64,000 bases of DNA from Catenovulum sediminis. Lineage in GTDB: Bacteria > Pseudomonadota > Gammaproteobacteria > Enterobacterales > Alteromonadaceae. Both the position numbers and the translations under genes were made by a program. Below the pieces are notes generated by a model. That model was not told where the DNA came from and did no database searches. It saw only the letters and a program-made list of their open reading frames with translations. How positions within the stretch are numbered: the stretch's first letter is position 1; every line of letters begins with the position of its first letter. The stretch is taken from assembly GCF_040270295.1 (NCBI RefSeq), contig NZ_JBELOE010000209.1; one strand, 5' to 3'. Shown here one piece after another: positions 28,032 to 36,270 of this stretch.

Positions 28032-28650
28032 GATTTTCCTTCGATTCTTCCTGATCCCATATCAGTCTTGGATCAAATGCTTCAGCGGCCAGCATAGTGG
28101 TTACCACTACGACCGCAAATGCCACAATAGCAATACCTGGCTCTATTTTCAAAATGCCGCCCAATTGCATTAGCGATACTAAGATAGCAACGACAAATAC
28201 ATCAATCATAGACCAGCGGCCAAACCATAAAGTGATACGATACAATACCATACGTTCTTGTTTGCGTCCTTTGATACGCAATTTTAAAGACAAACACAAC
28301 CACATTAATACCAATATTTTACCAATTGGAATCACGATACTGGCAAAAAAGATGACAACAGAGATAAAGTAAGCTTGTTGATTCCAAAGCTCAACAACCC
28401 CTCCAACAATCGTATTGTAAGCAGTTCGACCCAATGTACTGGTGGACATTACCGGATATAGATTCGCCGGAATATAGAAGATCACCGCGGTTATTAACCA
28501 AGCCAGTGTTTTTTGCACCGAGTTAATTTTACGCGTGTGCAACACCTCTCCACACCTGGAGCATTTACTCCATTTAACAGGATTTAACTTTTGACAACTC
28601 AAACATAATGCTAAATTTGCTTGAGCTGCTGTCTTAATAGTTGGTGGCAT
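28012..28650 (-). CDS. pqiA: Paraquat-inducible protein A, second half-size paralogue
   Basis: A 212-residue protein with an N-terminal zinc ribbon (CLSCQKLN...CSRCGEVL) and four membrane helices, matching one half of E. coli PqiA (417 residues). It overlaps the other pqiA-like gene by 40 bases and pqiB by 20. Together the two half-size proteins probably form the membrane partner of PqiB. Because each half has its own zinc ribbon and start, this is a split arrangement and not a broken gene. Confidence 0.92.
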   Translation of the reverse strand: MPPTIKTAAQANLALCLSCQKLNPVKWSKCSRCGEVLHTRKINSVQKTLAWLITAVIFYIPANLYPVMSTSTLGRTAYNTIVGGVVELWNQQAYFISVVIFFASIVIPIGKILVLMWLCLSLKLRIKGRKQERMVLYRITLWFGRWSMIDVFVVAILVSLMQLGGILKIEPGIAIVAFAVVVVTTMLAAEAFDPRLIWDQEESKENHANTHH

Positions 28651-29255
28651 TTTATTTTATCCAAATATCGCCAAAATCGAATTTTATCCAGATTAGCCAG
28701 CGCTGACGCCAAACACACGGTAAATACAATATAAGCCCATAACCCAATCCCAAGATCGATATTGGCAACCGAAGTGAGCTTGGTTAAGCTGGCCAGTGCT
28801 GCGATTAAATACACATCTATCATACTCCAGTGCTTAATATAAAACACCCAACGGCCAATCGCGCTAGTATAAGGCATCACTCGACGCATAAAAATCATGG
28901 GCAAAAGCATATAGACTAGCGCCAACAATAATGCAGATGGACACAACAGCAAAACAAAAAATATAAGAAAAAACAAGAACGGCTCACCCAATTCCAAAAA
29001 TTGCCAAGCAGCCTGATACAAGCTCATCTCATTGTACAAACCTGCTTTTTCGACACTTAACATCGGGAAAAAATTAGCAACGAAAAACAAAATAATACAG
29101 GCGATAGAAAATGAAAGTGTAAACTGCAGGCTATACTTGGGTCGTTGGCAAATAATATGGCCACAGCGAGGGCAATGTGCTGACTCACTGTGATTTAATA
29201 TAGGCGCTTCTAATAACAAATCACATTGTTCACACGCTGATAAATGCTCAATCAT
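28611..29255 (-). CDS. pqiA: Paraquat-inducible protein A, first half-size paralogue
   Basis: Zinc-ribbon N-terminus (CEQCDLLL...CPRCGHII) followed by four membrane helices, corresponding to the N-terminal half of full-length PqiA. I chose the ATG at 29255 (MIEHLSACEQC), which has AGAAG 6 bases upstream and matches the family N-terminus; an ATG at 29276 would add seven residues but lacks a ribosome site. The chosen start lies inside the end of the patatin gene (8-base overlap), placing the phospholipase in the same operon. Confidence 0.9.
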   Translation of the reverse strand: MIEHLSACEQCDLLLEAPILNHSESAHCPRCGHIICQRPKYSLQFTLSFSIACIILFFVANFFPMLSVEKAGLYNEMSLYQAAWQFLELGEPFLFFLIFFVLLLCPSALLLALVYMLLPMIFMRRVMPYTSAIGRWVFYIKHWSMIDVYLIAALASLTKLTSVANIDLGIGLWAYIVFTVCLASALANLDKIRFWRYLDKIKCHQLLRQQLKQI

Positions 29256-30231
29256 CTTGCGCTTCTTTAAATTCATCCAGCAGGTGCGCGACTTTCATGA
29301 CAGCGTCTTCACCCAACTTAATGGCCTCTGCTGCACGGTTAAACTCTAAAATACCAATATCTTCCACTTTGGGTTGGATCAACAAGTCGGGCGGATCGGC
29401 AGCCAATCGACTGCGTGTAATCCGGTTTTGCATAATATCAATTGCACTGGTTGCAACCGCCACCATACTGGGTGAATTAGCCGAACCAACCGGAATTTTA
29501 TTGATTAGCTGGTCGATAAATCCTTTACTCTGCCCCAACAGATCCTGAAACTTATTGGGTTGTTCCTGCTCATCTATCTCGCCCGCCTCATTTGCCTCAT
29601 CGATATCATTCGGTAAATTTTTTAAATGCGCTGGCGCTGCAATATCACCTTTTTTATGAACAGCCGGCACACGACCACAGTTTAAATCAATTGCGATGAC
29701 ATGTGTGGCCCCCATAGCACGACAGACAGATACGGGGACTGGGTTAACCACTGCCCCATCAATCATCCAGTGCCCGTCGATAAATTGTGGTGCCAACATG
29801 CCAGGTATCGCACACGATGCACGTACTGCGTCGATATAACTTCCTTGCTGAAAAATATGCTCTCGACCGGTATACAGTTCTGTTGCAACGGCTGCGTACT
29901 GGACGCTAGAGTCTTCAATAAGCGTATTACCGATTTGAGATTCAAGACGTTTATACAGTTTGGTACCCGATACAACGCCACCGCGCCCCATACCCCAATC
30001 TAATAAACGCACCACCTTCCAAGTATCCAAAGAAAGCGCCCATTTTTCCAGCTCATCCAATTTATCCGTACAATAGGCCGCCCCCACTAACGAGCCCATT
30101 GAACAACCTGCAATGACTTTTGGTTGAATTCCTAACTTATGCAAACTTTTCAATGCACCAATGAGCGCCCAGCCACGCGCAGCGCCACTGCCCAAAGCTA
30201 AACCTAATTTAAAATTTTCTTGTTGCTGCAT
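29248..30231 (-). CDS. rssA: RssA-like patatin-family phospholipase
   Basis: A patatin-like serine hydrolase with the oxyanion loop LGLALGSGAARGWALIG, the nucleophile elbow GCSMG and the catalytic Asp in DGAVVNPVPV. These enzymes release fatty acids from phospholipids at the inner membrane. The ATG at 30231 gives 327 residues and the usual N-terminus, with AAGGATAGG 9 bases upstream; a further 28 codons upstream from an ATG at 30315 are possible but unsupported. It heads the pqi lipid-transport operon, so a role in membrane lipid turnover is a fair inference. Confidence 0.88.
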   Translation of the reverse strand: MQQQENFKLGLALGSGAARGWALIGALKSLHKLGIQPKVIAGCSMGSLVGAAYCTDKLDELEKWALSLDTWKVVRLLDWGMGRGGVVSGTKLYKRLESQIGNTLIEDSSVQYAAVATELYTGREHIFQQGSYIDAVRASCAIPGMLAPQFIDGHWMIDGAVVNPVPVSVCRAMGATHVIAIDLNCGRVPAVHKKGDIAAPAHLKNLPNDIDEANEAGEIDEQEQPNKFQDLLGQSKGFIDQLINKIPVGSANSPSMVAVATSAIDIMQNRITRSRLAADPPDLLIQPKVEDIGILEFNRAAEAIKLGEDAVMKVAHLLDEFKEAQDD

Positions 30232-30493
30232 AGATTTAGACCTATCCTTAAAACAATGTTTTAAAGCTATTCTAGTCTGCTTAGAAAAAGAAATATACAT
30301 CTTATAGCGTGACAAAAAACTTGATTTATACTGAATAAACAGGGACTATTTTGTATAAATGTTAATTATTAGTATAAAGTCTAAATTTGTAGACATTACG
30401 TACAATAAGCAGTGAAATTTAAAGGAAGGCGCAATAAGAGTTTCACGACTTTTTTGTACCCTATACAAGTGATAAAAATAATTGGGAATATAG

Positions 30494-31717
30494 ATGTTTT
30501 TTTACGCAGCAAGACAACCTATTTTTAATCGTGACAGAGAGCTGTTTGCTTACGAATTGTTATTTAGGGACAGTCTAGAAAACGTATTTCCCAACATAGA
30601 TGGTGATCAAGCAACCTCTAAATTAATTGAAGCAAGTCAGTTTAATTTAGGACTTGAAGATTTTACCGATCAACACCCAGCTTTTATCAACTTTTCGGAT
30701 GAACTGGTGATTAAGAAGTTTCCGAGTTTGATTCCAAAAGAGCAGCTGGTTGTGGAATTATTGGAAACTGCCAAGCCAACCAAGAAGCTACTACAAGCCG
30801 TTATTGAACTTAAAGAAGAAGGCTATCGCATTGCCTTAGACGACTATGAGCACAACCCAGTTTGGTTACATTTTTTTCCCTACATTGACATCATTAAAGT
30901 CGATTTCAGAGCGTCTACCCCACAAGAAATAACGCTAATAGGCACGCTCGCTAAAAAGCACAAAATAGAGTTATTGGCGGAAAAAGTTGAAACCTATGAA
31001 GAGTTTAATAAAGCGTTGGAATGGGGTTTTGTATATTTTCAAGGTTACTTTTTTAGTGAACCGGAAGTCATGCAAAGCAAAGCGCTGGCACCGTCTCAAC
31101 TGAGCTTAGCCGAACTCTTGTACGAATCGTCTAAATCTGAAATGGATCTAAATGCAATTATCGCAATATTTCAGCGCGACGTAACCTTGTCATTTAAATT
31201 ATTAAGATATGCAAACTCAGCGTTATTTAAACGTCGAGGGGATATTGAGACAATCAAGCAGGCACTGGTTGTACTTGGACAAATAGAACTTAAAAAGTTT
31301 CTAGCGGTTCTTTTTGCCGCGCAAATCAATTCTCAAAAGCCGATAGAGTTAATTAGATTATCCATGAGCAGAGCGCATTTTTGTGAGTCTATTGCTAAAG
31401 CGCACAAACACTTGAAAGACCCATCAACTGCTTTTTTAGCCGGTATGCTATCGGTTATTGATGCAATACTGGATGAACCTATCGAAAGCATTATGCAAAA
31501 GCTGCCTTTAGCGCAAGAGATTAAAATTGCATTAATCGAAAAAACTGGAATATTAGCCGACTATTTAGCTTTAGTTGAACTATACGAAAAAGCTGAATGG
31601 AAGCATGCAGAAGCGATAATTGACAAATTAAAGTTAAGTGGCGCAGCGGTTCCAGATTTTTATCACACCGCCATTCAATGGTCTAATGACAGGGCAAATG
31701 AATTAGCGGCCAGTTAG
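30494..31717 (+). CDS. EAL-HDOD domain signalling protein
   Basis: A 407-residue protein of the YuxH type. The N-terminal EAL-like domain (about 1-200) is degenerate: the motif reads YELLF in place of EAL and the DDFGTG element is DDYEHN, so c-di-GMP hydrolysis is unlikely. The C-terminal HDOD domain (about 200-390: IIAIFQRDVTLSFKLLRYAN) is a protein-interaction module common in motility and c-di-GMP networks. It is a single-gene unit upstream of a repeat-rich region. Confidence 0.9.
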   Translation: MFFYAARQPIFNRDRELFAYELLFRDSLENVFPNIDGDQATSKLIEASQFNLGLEDFTDQHPAFINFSDELVIKKFPSLIPKEQLVVELLETAKPTKKLLQAVIELKEEGYRIALDDYEHNPVWLHFFPYIDIIKVDFRASTPQEITLIGTLAKKHKIELLAEKVETYEEFNKALEWGFVYFQGYFFSEPEVMQSKALAPSQLSLAELLYESSKSEMDLNAIIAIFQRDVTLSFKLLRYANSALFKRRGDIETIKQALVVLGQIELKKFLAVLFAAQINSQKPIELIRLSMSRAHFCESIAKAHKHLKDPSTAFLAGMLSVIDAILDEPIESIMQKLPLAQEIKIALIEKTGILADYLALVELYEKAEWKHAEAIIDKLKLSGAAVPDFYHTAIQWSNDRANELAAS

Positions 31718-31742
31718 CGGGCTGTGTAGGTCGTACGACATA

Positions 31743-31760
31743 AGCTACGAGCTACGAGCT
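31743..31760. repeat. Short AGCTACG tandem array
   Basis: Two full copies of AGCTACG plus AGCT. The unit differs by one base from the AGCTTCG unit repeated 13 times 70 bases further on, so both arrays probably share an origin. Confidence 0.85.
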
Positions 31761-31790
31761 GTTGTAGGTCGTCCCTTTAGGGCGACAATT
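31761..31790. repeat. REP-like palindrome 1
   Basis: TTGTAGGTCGTCCC is followed by TTTA and GGGCGACAA, a stem with one unpaired T. It shares the TTGTAGGTCG...CGACAA frame with the palindrome at 31927-31955, so they are two members of one repeat family. Confidence 0.65.
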
Positions 31791-31829
31791 GTGCATAATT
31801 CAAGATTTGTCGGGCTAAAGCTACATTTT

Positions 31830-31920
31830 AGCTTCGAGCTTCGAGCTTCGAGCTTCGAGCTTCGAGCTTCGAGCTTCGAGCTTCGAGCTTCGAGCTTCGA
31901 GCTTCGAGCTTCGAGCTTCG
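31830..31920. repeat. Heptanucleotide tandem repeat, 13 x AGCTTCG
   Basis: Ninety-one bases consist of 13 perfect copies of AGCTTCG with no interruption. The unit allows repeated small hairpins (AGCT-TCG-AGCT). It lies outside any gene and is flanked by REP-like palindromes. Perfect identity implies recent expansion by slippage, so copy number should vary among strains. Confidence 0.97.
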
Positions 31921-31926
31921 CACGTA

Positions 31927-31955
31927 TTGTAGGTCGGGCCTTTAGGCCGACAACA
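31927..31955. repeat. REP-like palindrome 2
   Basis: TTGTAGGTCGGGCCTTTAGG followed by CCGACAACA folds into a stem around CTTTAG. A half-copy (TTGTCGGGCTAAAGC, reverse sense) lies at 31807-31821, just before the heptamer array. Confidence 0.65.
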
Positions 31956-32205
31956 AGAAAAATTTAACACTATTTCTGTCATTTACCCATTAAATCCCCT
32001 AAACGTTCGCCTACTTAGCACCACCTTGACACCATCACGCAAAATATTTATTCGTCATGTATTTCTAAGGTGACCATTGTATATTAGCGATGAGTTGAAA
32101 CTTATTGAATCGAACGGATAGTTGAGCGGCAACTGGGCCAACGTCTATCACAGCAAAACTGAAAAACTGGCCAGTTAGCTGTTAAAAAACCGAGAGTACA
32201 CATGC

Positions 32206-32235
32206 AAAAAAGCCACTCATTGAGTGGCTTTTTTT
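32206..32235. terminator. Bidirectional intrinsic terminator
   Basis: AGCCACTCA (32211-32219) pairs with TGAGTGGCT (32221-32229). It is flanked by an A-run on the left and a T-run on the right, so it works in both directions. It ends the leftward lipoprotein gene and any rightward transcript from the repeat region. Confidence 0.9.
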
Positions 32236-32261
32236 ATTCAAACTAATTTAATAGTTTTTAA

Positions 32262-33227
32262 TTAACTATCAGCACCTGAAGCACCAGTACCACCAGTACC
32301 ACCAGTTACAACACCACCGCCAGGAAGAGTCACTTTAGGAGGCTGTACAACAATAGGAGTTGTCACACCCGCATTTTCAGCAACTTTAACAGCTTCTGCA
32401 ACAGTCTTTTTTATAACCACATCGGCTGCATCAACGGCTGCTTTAATAGCCTCTGGAGTAGCAGCTTTCGTAGCTGCTGCAACTGTTGCTACGAAAGTTG
32501 ATATTTTAGTGCCAACATTTTCGCCACTTTGGAAAGCAGAAAGTGCACCATTTATCGCGGATAATTTCTTAACTACATCGTTGGCAGTAGAGTTACCTAA
32601 ACTGTTATTAGTTGCATCTATCAAAGCATCCGAAAACAAGTCAATTTGTGCTTGCTCACCATCATCCAAACCCACTAAATCTAAAACATCTTTCTGCAAT
32701 TTAGCTTTTAATTGAGTTTGACTTAAATTTTGAGTACCAGAAGCTTTAACGATATCAGCTGCAATAGAAGTCATAGTGTTGACAGGCGCAGAAACAGTAG
32801 TTGAACCCGCTTCAACAAAGGCTACTGTCGAAAGTTTTAAACCTGTAAGGTTTGAAACAGTACCACCGGATTGTACATCACCACAACCAGATGCAGAATC
32901 ACAGACCATTGTGGTGTCAGCATCTGCTTCAATTTCAACGATTACTGGCTCGTTTACACCTTCTAAATCAAAAGTGTAAGACCCATCAGTATTTGTGCGA
33001 ATCCCTTGGTCAGCCAATAAGTCAACTGTCGGTGCAGATAAGGTAAAAGCTTTAACAATTGCGTTTGCTAAAACACCTTTGACTGCAGTACCTGATACAG
33101 CAACCTGCTCAACTGGAGTTGGTTCAACAAATACAGGGTCGCCGCTACCAATAAAGTTACAACCCGTTAAAGTAAAAGAACCCGCTAGGGCTAATGATAA
33201 TGCAGTGTGCTTAAAAGTTAGTTTCAT
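32262..33227 (-). CDS. Hypothetical surface or periplasmic lipoprotein
   Basis: A 321-residue precursor with a signal peptide and lipobox (TLTGC, lipidated C23). The next part (about 40-110) looks like a carboxypeptidase-regulatory or Ig-like beta domain (VSGTAVKGVLANAIVKAF), followed by an Ala/Thr/Val-rich helical part and a Gly/Thr-rich tail (GGVVTGGTGGTGASGADS). Two cysteines (VCDSASGCGD) could form a disulfide. The proline/valine-rich linker after the lipid anchor fits an outer-membrane location. I do not recognise a specific function. Confidence 0.8.
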   Translation of the reverse strand: MKLTFKHTALSLALAGSFTLTGCNFIGSGDPVFVEPTPVEQVAVSGTAVKGVLANAIVKAFTLSAPTVDLLADQGIRTNTDGSYTFDLEGVNEPVIVEIEADADTTMVCDSASGCGDVQSGGTVSNLTGLKLSTVAFVEAGSTTVSAPVNTMTSIAADIVKASGTQNLSQTQLKAKLQKDVLDLVGLDDGEQAQIDLFSDALIDATNNSLGNSTANDVVKKLSAINGALSAFQSGENVGTKISTFVATVAAATKAATPEAIKAAVDAADVVIKKTVAEAVKVAENAGVTTPIVVQPPKVTLPGGGVVTGGTGGTGASGADS

Positions 33228-33389
33228 TTTTTCAGCTTCCTTGTATTGAGATCTGAAATAGTTTGGAATTCAGGGTGATTAAAAAACAGATGATGCTAAT
33301 TTGCAAGTGTCTTTTTTGTGACGCCTATGCCACTGTTTATATTTCCATCTCATTCTACTGCTAATCTTCCAAACTGCAAGACTCAAAAA

Positions 33390-33707
33390 TCATTTGATTA
33401 CAAAATTTTCTTTCAATTTGTTAATGGTTTGTTTTCCAACACCTTTAATTGATTTTAATTGTTCAAAATCTGTTAAAGCACCATTCTTTTTAATAAATGC
33501 CAAAATTGCAGACGCTTTAGATTTCCCAATCCCGGGTACTTGGCTAAGCTGTTGCATTGACACATTGTTTAAGTTTAGCTTTTTATCTACTTGTAATTGT
33601 TCAACCGACGCAACCTGTTTATCTGAGGGGAGTTTTGGTTGTGCAACCAGAGAGCCGGATAAAACAAAAGAAGAGATAAATGCAGTTGTTAAGATAAGTT
33701 TTTTCAT
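33390..33707 (-). CDS. comEA: ComEA-family helix-hairpin-helix protein
   Basis: A 105-residue exported protein: signal peptide (MKKLILTTAFISSFVLSGSLVAQ), then a tandem helix-hairpin-helix DNA-binding domain (NNVSMQQLSQVPGIGKSKA, then LKSIKGVGKQTINKL). Proteins of this form in marine gammaproteobacteria resemble ComEA, which binds incoming DNA in the periplasm and ratchets it during transformation. The DNA-binding fold is clear; a competence role is inference, since no other competence genes are in the window. Confidence 0.85.
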   Translation of the reverse strand: MKKLILTTAFISSFVLSGSLVAQPKLPSDKQVASVEQLQVDKKLNLNNVSMQQLSQVPGIGKSKASAILAFIKKNGALTDFEQLKSIKGVGKQTINKLKENFVIK

Positions 33708-33758
33708 AGTCCTGTAGTCCTTTTTTCCTTTTGGCAGAATCGCCAGACACCAGCTTAG

Positions 33759-35258
33759 TTAATTATTTGTTACATCTCCAGCGGCAAAATACAAATCTTT
33801 ATACAATTTTGGTATAGCTAACTGATAATTTTGCATAAAGGTCGCTTTTGCAACGGGTTTATAGGCTTGAAAGCGGTTTGAACCTTGGCAGGTTTCTACT
33901 GGGTAATAACCGATAGCCTCTGTATTCAGTTGTTTTGTAACGCCACTTTTAAGCTGATAACCTAACTCCGTTTTCATTATCCAATTTTGCAAATTATTAA
34001 CATATTGACTCCATGTCGAGTATTTTTCTAAACTTTGAACCAGTTCAAATTTTGTTGGGTAATAATATTGGCTATCGACCGCAATTAAATTTACGCCTAG
34101 GCGAAACATGGCTTTATTTTGCCCGCCACACCTTTCTTGTAATTGAGGATTGGTAAGCACATACTCATCTTCAAAGCCCAACCAGTGGGCTATTTCATGT
34201 TGTATCAGCGCCGTGTCCGAAAACTTATTGAGGACAATTAAATTATTCTGCTTATAAGACTTTTTATTATCAGGTTGATAGTCAATAAAATAGCGAGCGA
34301 ACTGGCTCATTTGCCATCTTGTCTCGCGGTTTAAATTTGCTGCCAGCCAATGCTGCTGCGCGATGCAAAATTCAGAAAAAAGCGCATCAGATTTTAGCAC
34401 CCGCTCTGTTGCTTGGCGTAATGCAGCCATATCCCATGGTTGGTGTGTGATTAAATGTATTGGCTTTTTACATGGTAAATCTGCGTTGTTAACCGCGTCA
34501 GTCAGCGCGCGTTTAAAACGCTGTAAATTTGGCCGAAAGTGAGCTTGATAGCGTTTTAACCAATCTTGGCTATTGCCTTTATTTTTCTCAGCGAGTGTAG
34601 TTAATAATGGTAGCCATTGCTCTGGTACTGCATTTTGCCGGATTAAGTGTTGCAGATAGTCGTATTGCGCATTTAATAGCTGCTTTGCGCTTAGTGGCCT
34701 CCCTGTTTTTTGCACGTTCTGCAGCACCTCTGCGTGGCTATCAGTGTGCGCTTTAATAAATGTCTGATTGAGTGCACGTTTAAAATAGTCGTTTGCGGAC
34801 TGGGCATCTGTACTTTTAATACGATTAGCATATAAATAGCCGGCATAGGCAGATTTAACGGCTGCTTTTTTATACCAAAGTGCTGCTGTTTGAGTGTGCC
34901 CTTGATTATCGTTTTGTTGTGCTAACGCAAGCTGCGCTGGCAGATAATTTCGGTTGGCCAAGTATAACAACACTTTTTTCGGAGCCTGAATCTGCTGAAC
35001 AGGCATGGATTGCATGGCTTGCAAACGCTCAGCAAGCTGCGCCATCCAGTATTTTTGCTGTTCACTTTTTTGTGCAGTGAACCAGTTTGTTATTTCCGCA
35101 TTAAAAACTAAGTGGTGTGACTGATGCGCCTGTTGTACCAGTTTATTAAGATGCTTACTTGCTAAATAAACCTGCAAACAAGCATCAAGAATAAAACTAA
35201 ATAAAATGATAACGAGAATGACACACAAGCTAACTTTTAGCTTGCGGGTTGTTGCCAT
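33759..35258 (-). CDS. Predicted membrane-anchored metallopeptidase with Sel1-like repeats
   Basis: A 499-residue protein of no family I can name. Residues about 9-30 form one membrane helix (LCVILVIILFSFILDACL), so most of the protein is periplasmic. Residues about 100-200 look like Sel1/TPR helices (QTAALWYKKAAVKSAYAGYLYA). At 354-366 is HEIAHWLGFEDEY, which fits the metzincin zinc motif HExxHxxGxxD with D364 as the third ligand. The start overlaps the end of nlpI by 22 bases, so the two are co-translated. NlpI of E. coli is a lipoprotein adaptor for the Prc protease that controls peptidoglycan hydrolases; a protease coupled to nlpI may use the same adaptor (inference). Confidence 0.75.
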   Translation of the reverse strand: MATTRKLKVSLCVILVIILFSFILDACLQVYLASKHLNKLVQQAHQSHHLVFNAEITNWFTAQKSEQQKYWMAQLAERLQAMQSMPVQQIQAPKKVLLYLANRNYLPAQLALAQQNDNQGHTQTAALWYKKAAVKSAYAGYLYANRIKSTDAQSANDYFKRALNQTFIKAHTDSHAEVLQNVQKTGRPLSAKQLLNAQYDYLQHLIRQNAVPEQWLPLLTTLAEKNKGNSQDWLKRYQAHFRPNLQRFKRALTDAVNNADLPCKKPIHLITHQPWDMAALRQATERVLKSDALFSEFCIAQQHWLAANLNRETRWQMSQFARYFIDYQPDNKKSYKQNNLIVLNKFSDTALIQHEIAHWLGFEDEYVLTNPQLQERCGGQNKAMFRLGVNLIAVDSQYYYPTKFELVQSLEKYSTWSQYVNNLQNWIMKTELGYQLKSGVTKQLNTEAIGYYPVETCQGSNRFQAYKPVAKATFMQNYQLAIPKLYKDLYFAAGDVTNN

Positions 35259-36139
35259 GCTGCCATTCTTTTAAGCTCAGTTTGCGCATATCTAAACTCG
35301 ACAAACTGATAAATATGAGTACTCAAAGCTGCTTTAAAATAATACTCAGCCGCCTCGTTGAAATTAGACATCTGATAATTTTTAGCGATATAAAAATAAG
35401 CTTCGCATAATTTTTCGTTTAAACCTTGTTCGTCGTGACTTAACTTAGCTGCAAGTTGTTGCAGCTCTAAAGCTTGTATTTCGCCGGTAAACAATTGAAT
35501 AATTTTATAACCCCAAGCGTTTTTATCCAATTTGCCAGCGCGTTGTTTTAATCGACTCAGCGCCATTTCAGGGCTTTCTTGATACTCGGCAAAATACCAC
35601 CATATCACGCGATAAGGATCAGTTGGGTTGATGTTATAAAATGATTCGAAATCTTTGTATGACAGTTGAGCACGTTCTCCATAATACAAAGCAATGGCCC
35701 GATTAAAATAAGCATATTCATGATCGGGTGTCAGTTCTAATACTGAGTCAAAAGATTCGTATGCACGTCCAAACTCTTCCTGCCTTACATAATATATACC
35801 TAACATGTTATAGGCTTCACTCAGATCGGGTTTATGCTCAAGCGCCTGCATCATATCAAAATAGGCGAGATGCATTAACCCCAGCTCATCCAGTAATAAA
35901 CCACGGCGGAAATAAAGTTCAGCCTGTTGTTCATCATTAAGCTGCTCTTGTGTCAAGATGTCTGAAATACGGCGGATCGCAACCTGATGTTGCACTGTAT
36001 CCACTATCGGGTTGGCGATATTTAAAATCTGCGGCTCAGGTTGAACCGGATGGGTCTGGCTAAGTTGACTAAATGAAGAACACGCGGTCAACCCTGACAA
36101 AAAAAGTAAACCGCATCCTAAACGGAAATATTTAAGCAT
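35237..36139 (-). CDS. nlpI: Lipoprotein NlpI
   Basis: A 300-residue outer-membrane lipoprotein: lipobox SGLTAC (C20), then TPR repeats (about 70-200: AELYFRRGLLLDELGLMHLA, SEAYNMLGIYYVRQEEFGRA) and the NlpI-specific YRVIWWYFAEYQ region. In E. coli NlpI binds Prc and several peptidoglycan endopeptidases. Location next to pnp is the same as in enterobacteria. The end overlaps the metallopeptidase gene. Confidence 0.93.
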   Translation of the reverse strand: MLKYFRLGCGLLFLSGLTACSSFSQLSQTHPVQPEPQILNIANPIVDTVQHQVAIRRISDILTQEQLNDEQQAELYFRRGLLLDELGLMHLAYFDMMQALEHKPDLSEAYNMLGIYYVRQEEFGRAYESFDSVLELTPDHEYAYFNRAIALYYGERAQLSYKDFESFYNINPTDPYRVIWWYFAEYQESPEMALSRLKQRAGKLDKNAWGYKIIQLFTGEIQALELQQLAAKLSHDEQGLNEKLCEAYFYIAKNYQMSNFNEAAEYYFKAALSTHIYQFVEFRYAQTELKRMAAWQQPAS

Positions 36140-36204
36140 AGTTAAAATGGTCTGTTTGCGAATAGCATGGCTTAAGTTTGCCAGATTTACACTTTTATTA
36201 AAAC

Positions 36205-36242
36205 AAAAAAGGCATGCCTAAACGAATTAGACATGCCTTTTT
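36205..36242 (-). terminator. Intrinsic terminator after pnp
   Basis: AAAGGCATG (36208-36216) pairs with CATGCCTTT (36232-36240). The A-run at 36205-36210 becomes a T-run on the minus strand, ending leftward transcription from pnp about 30 bases after its stop codon. Confidence 0.85.
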
Positions 36243-36270
36243 AAGCGAACCCTTAATTTACAAATTCAAA

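Larger units (their letters stand above)
31718..32261. other. Repeat-bearing non-coding region
   Basis: This 544-base gap contains two REP-like palindromes, a short AGCTACG array, 13 exact copies of AGCTTCG and, at the right end, a bidirectional terminator. Between 31957 and 32205 I see no gene; the only feature there is a 12-base palindrome AACTGGCCAGTT near 32164-32176. Confidence 0.7.

Noticed and set aside
28611..28650. Frameshifted single pqiA gene
   Set aside because: Each half has its own start and its own zinc ribbon, so two complete half-size genes are present.
31830..31920. CRISPR-like array
   Set aside because: The repeats are 7 bases and directly tandem, with no spacers and no cas genes nearby.
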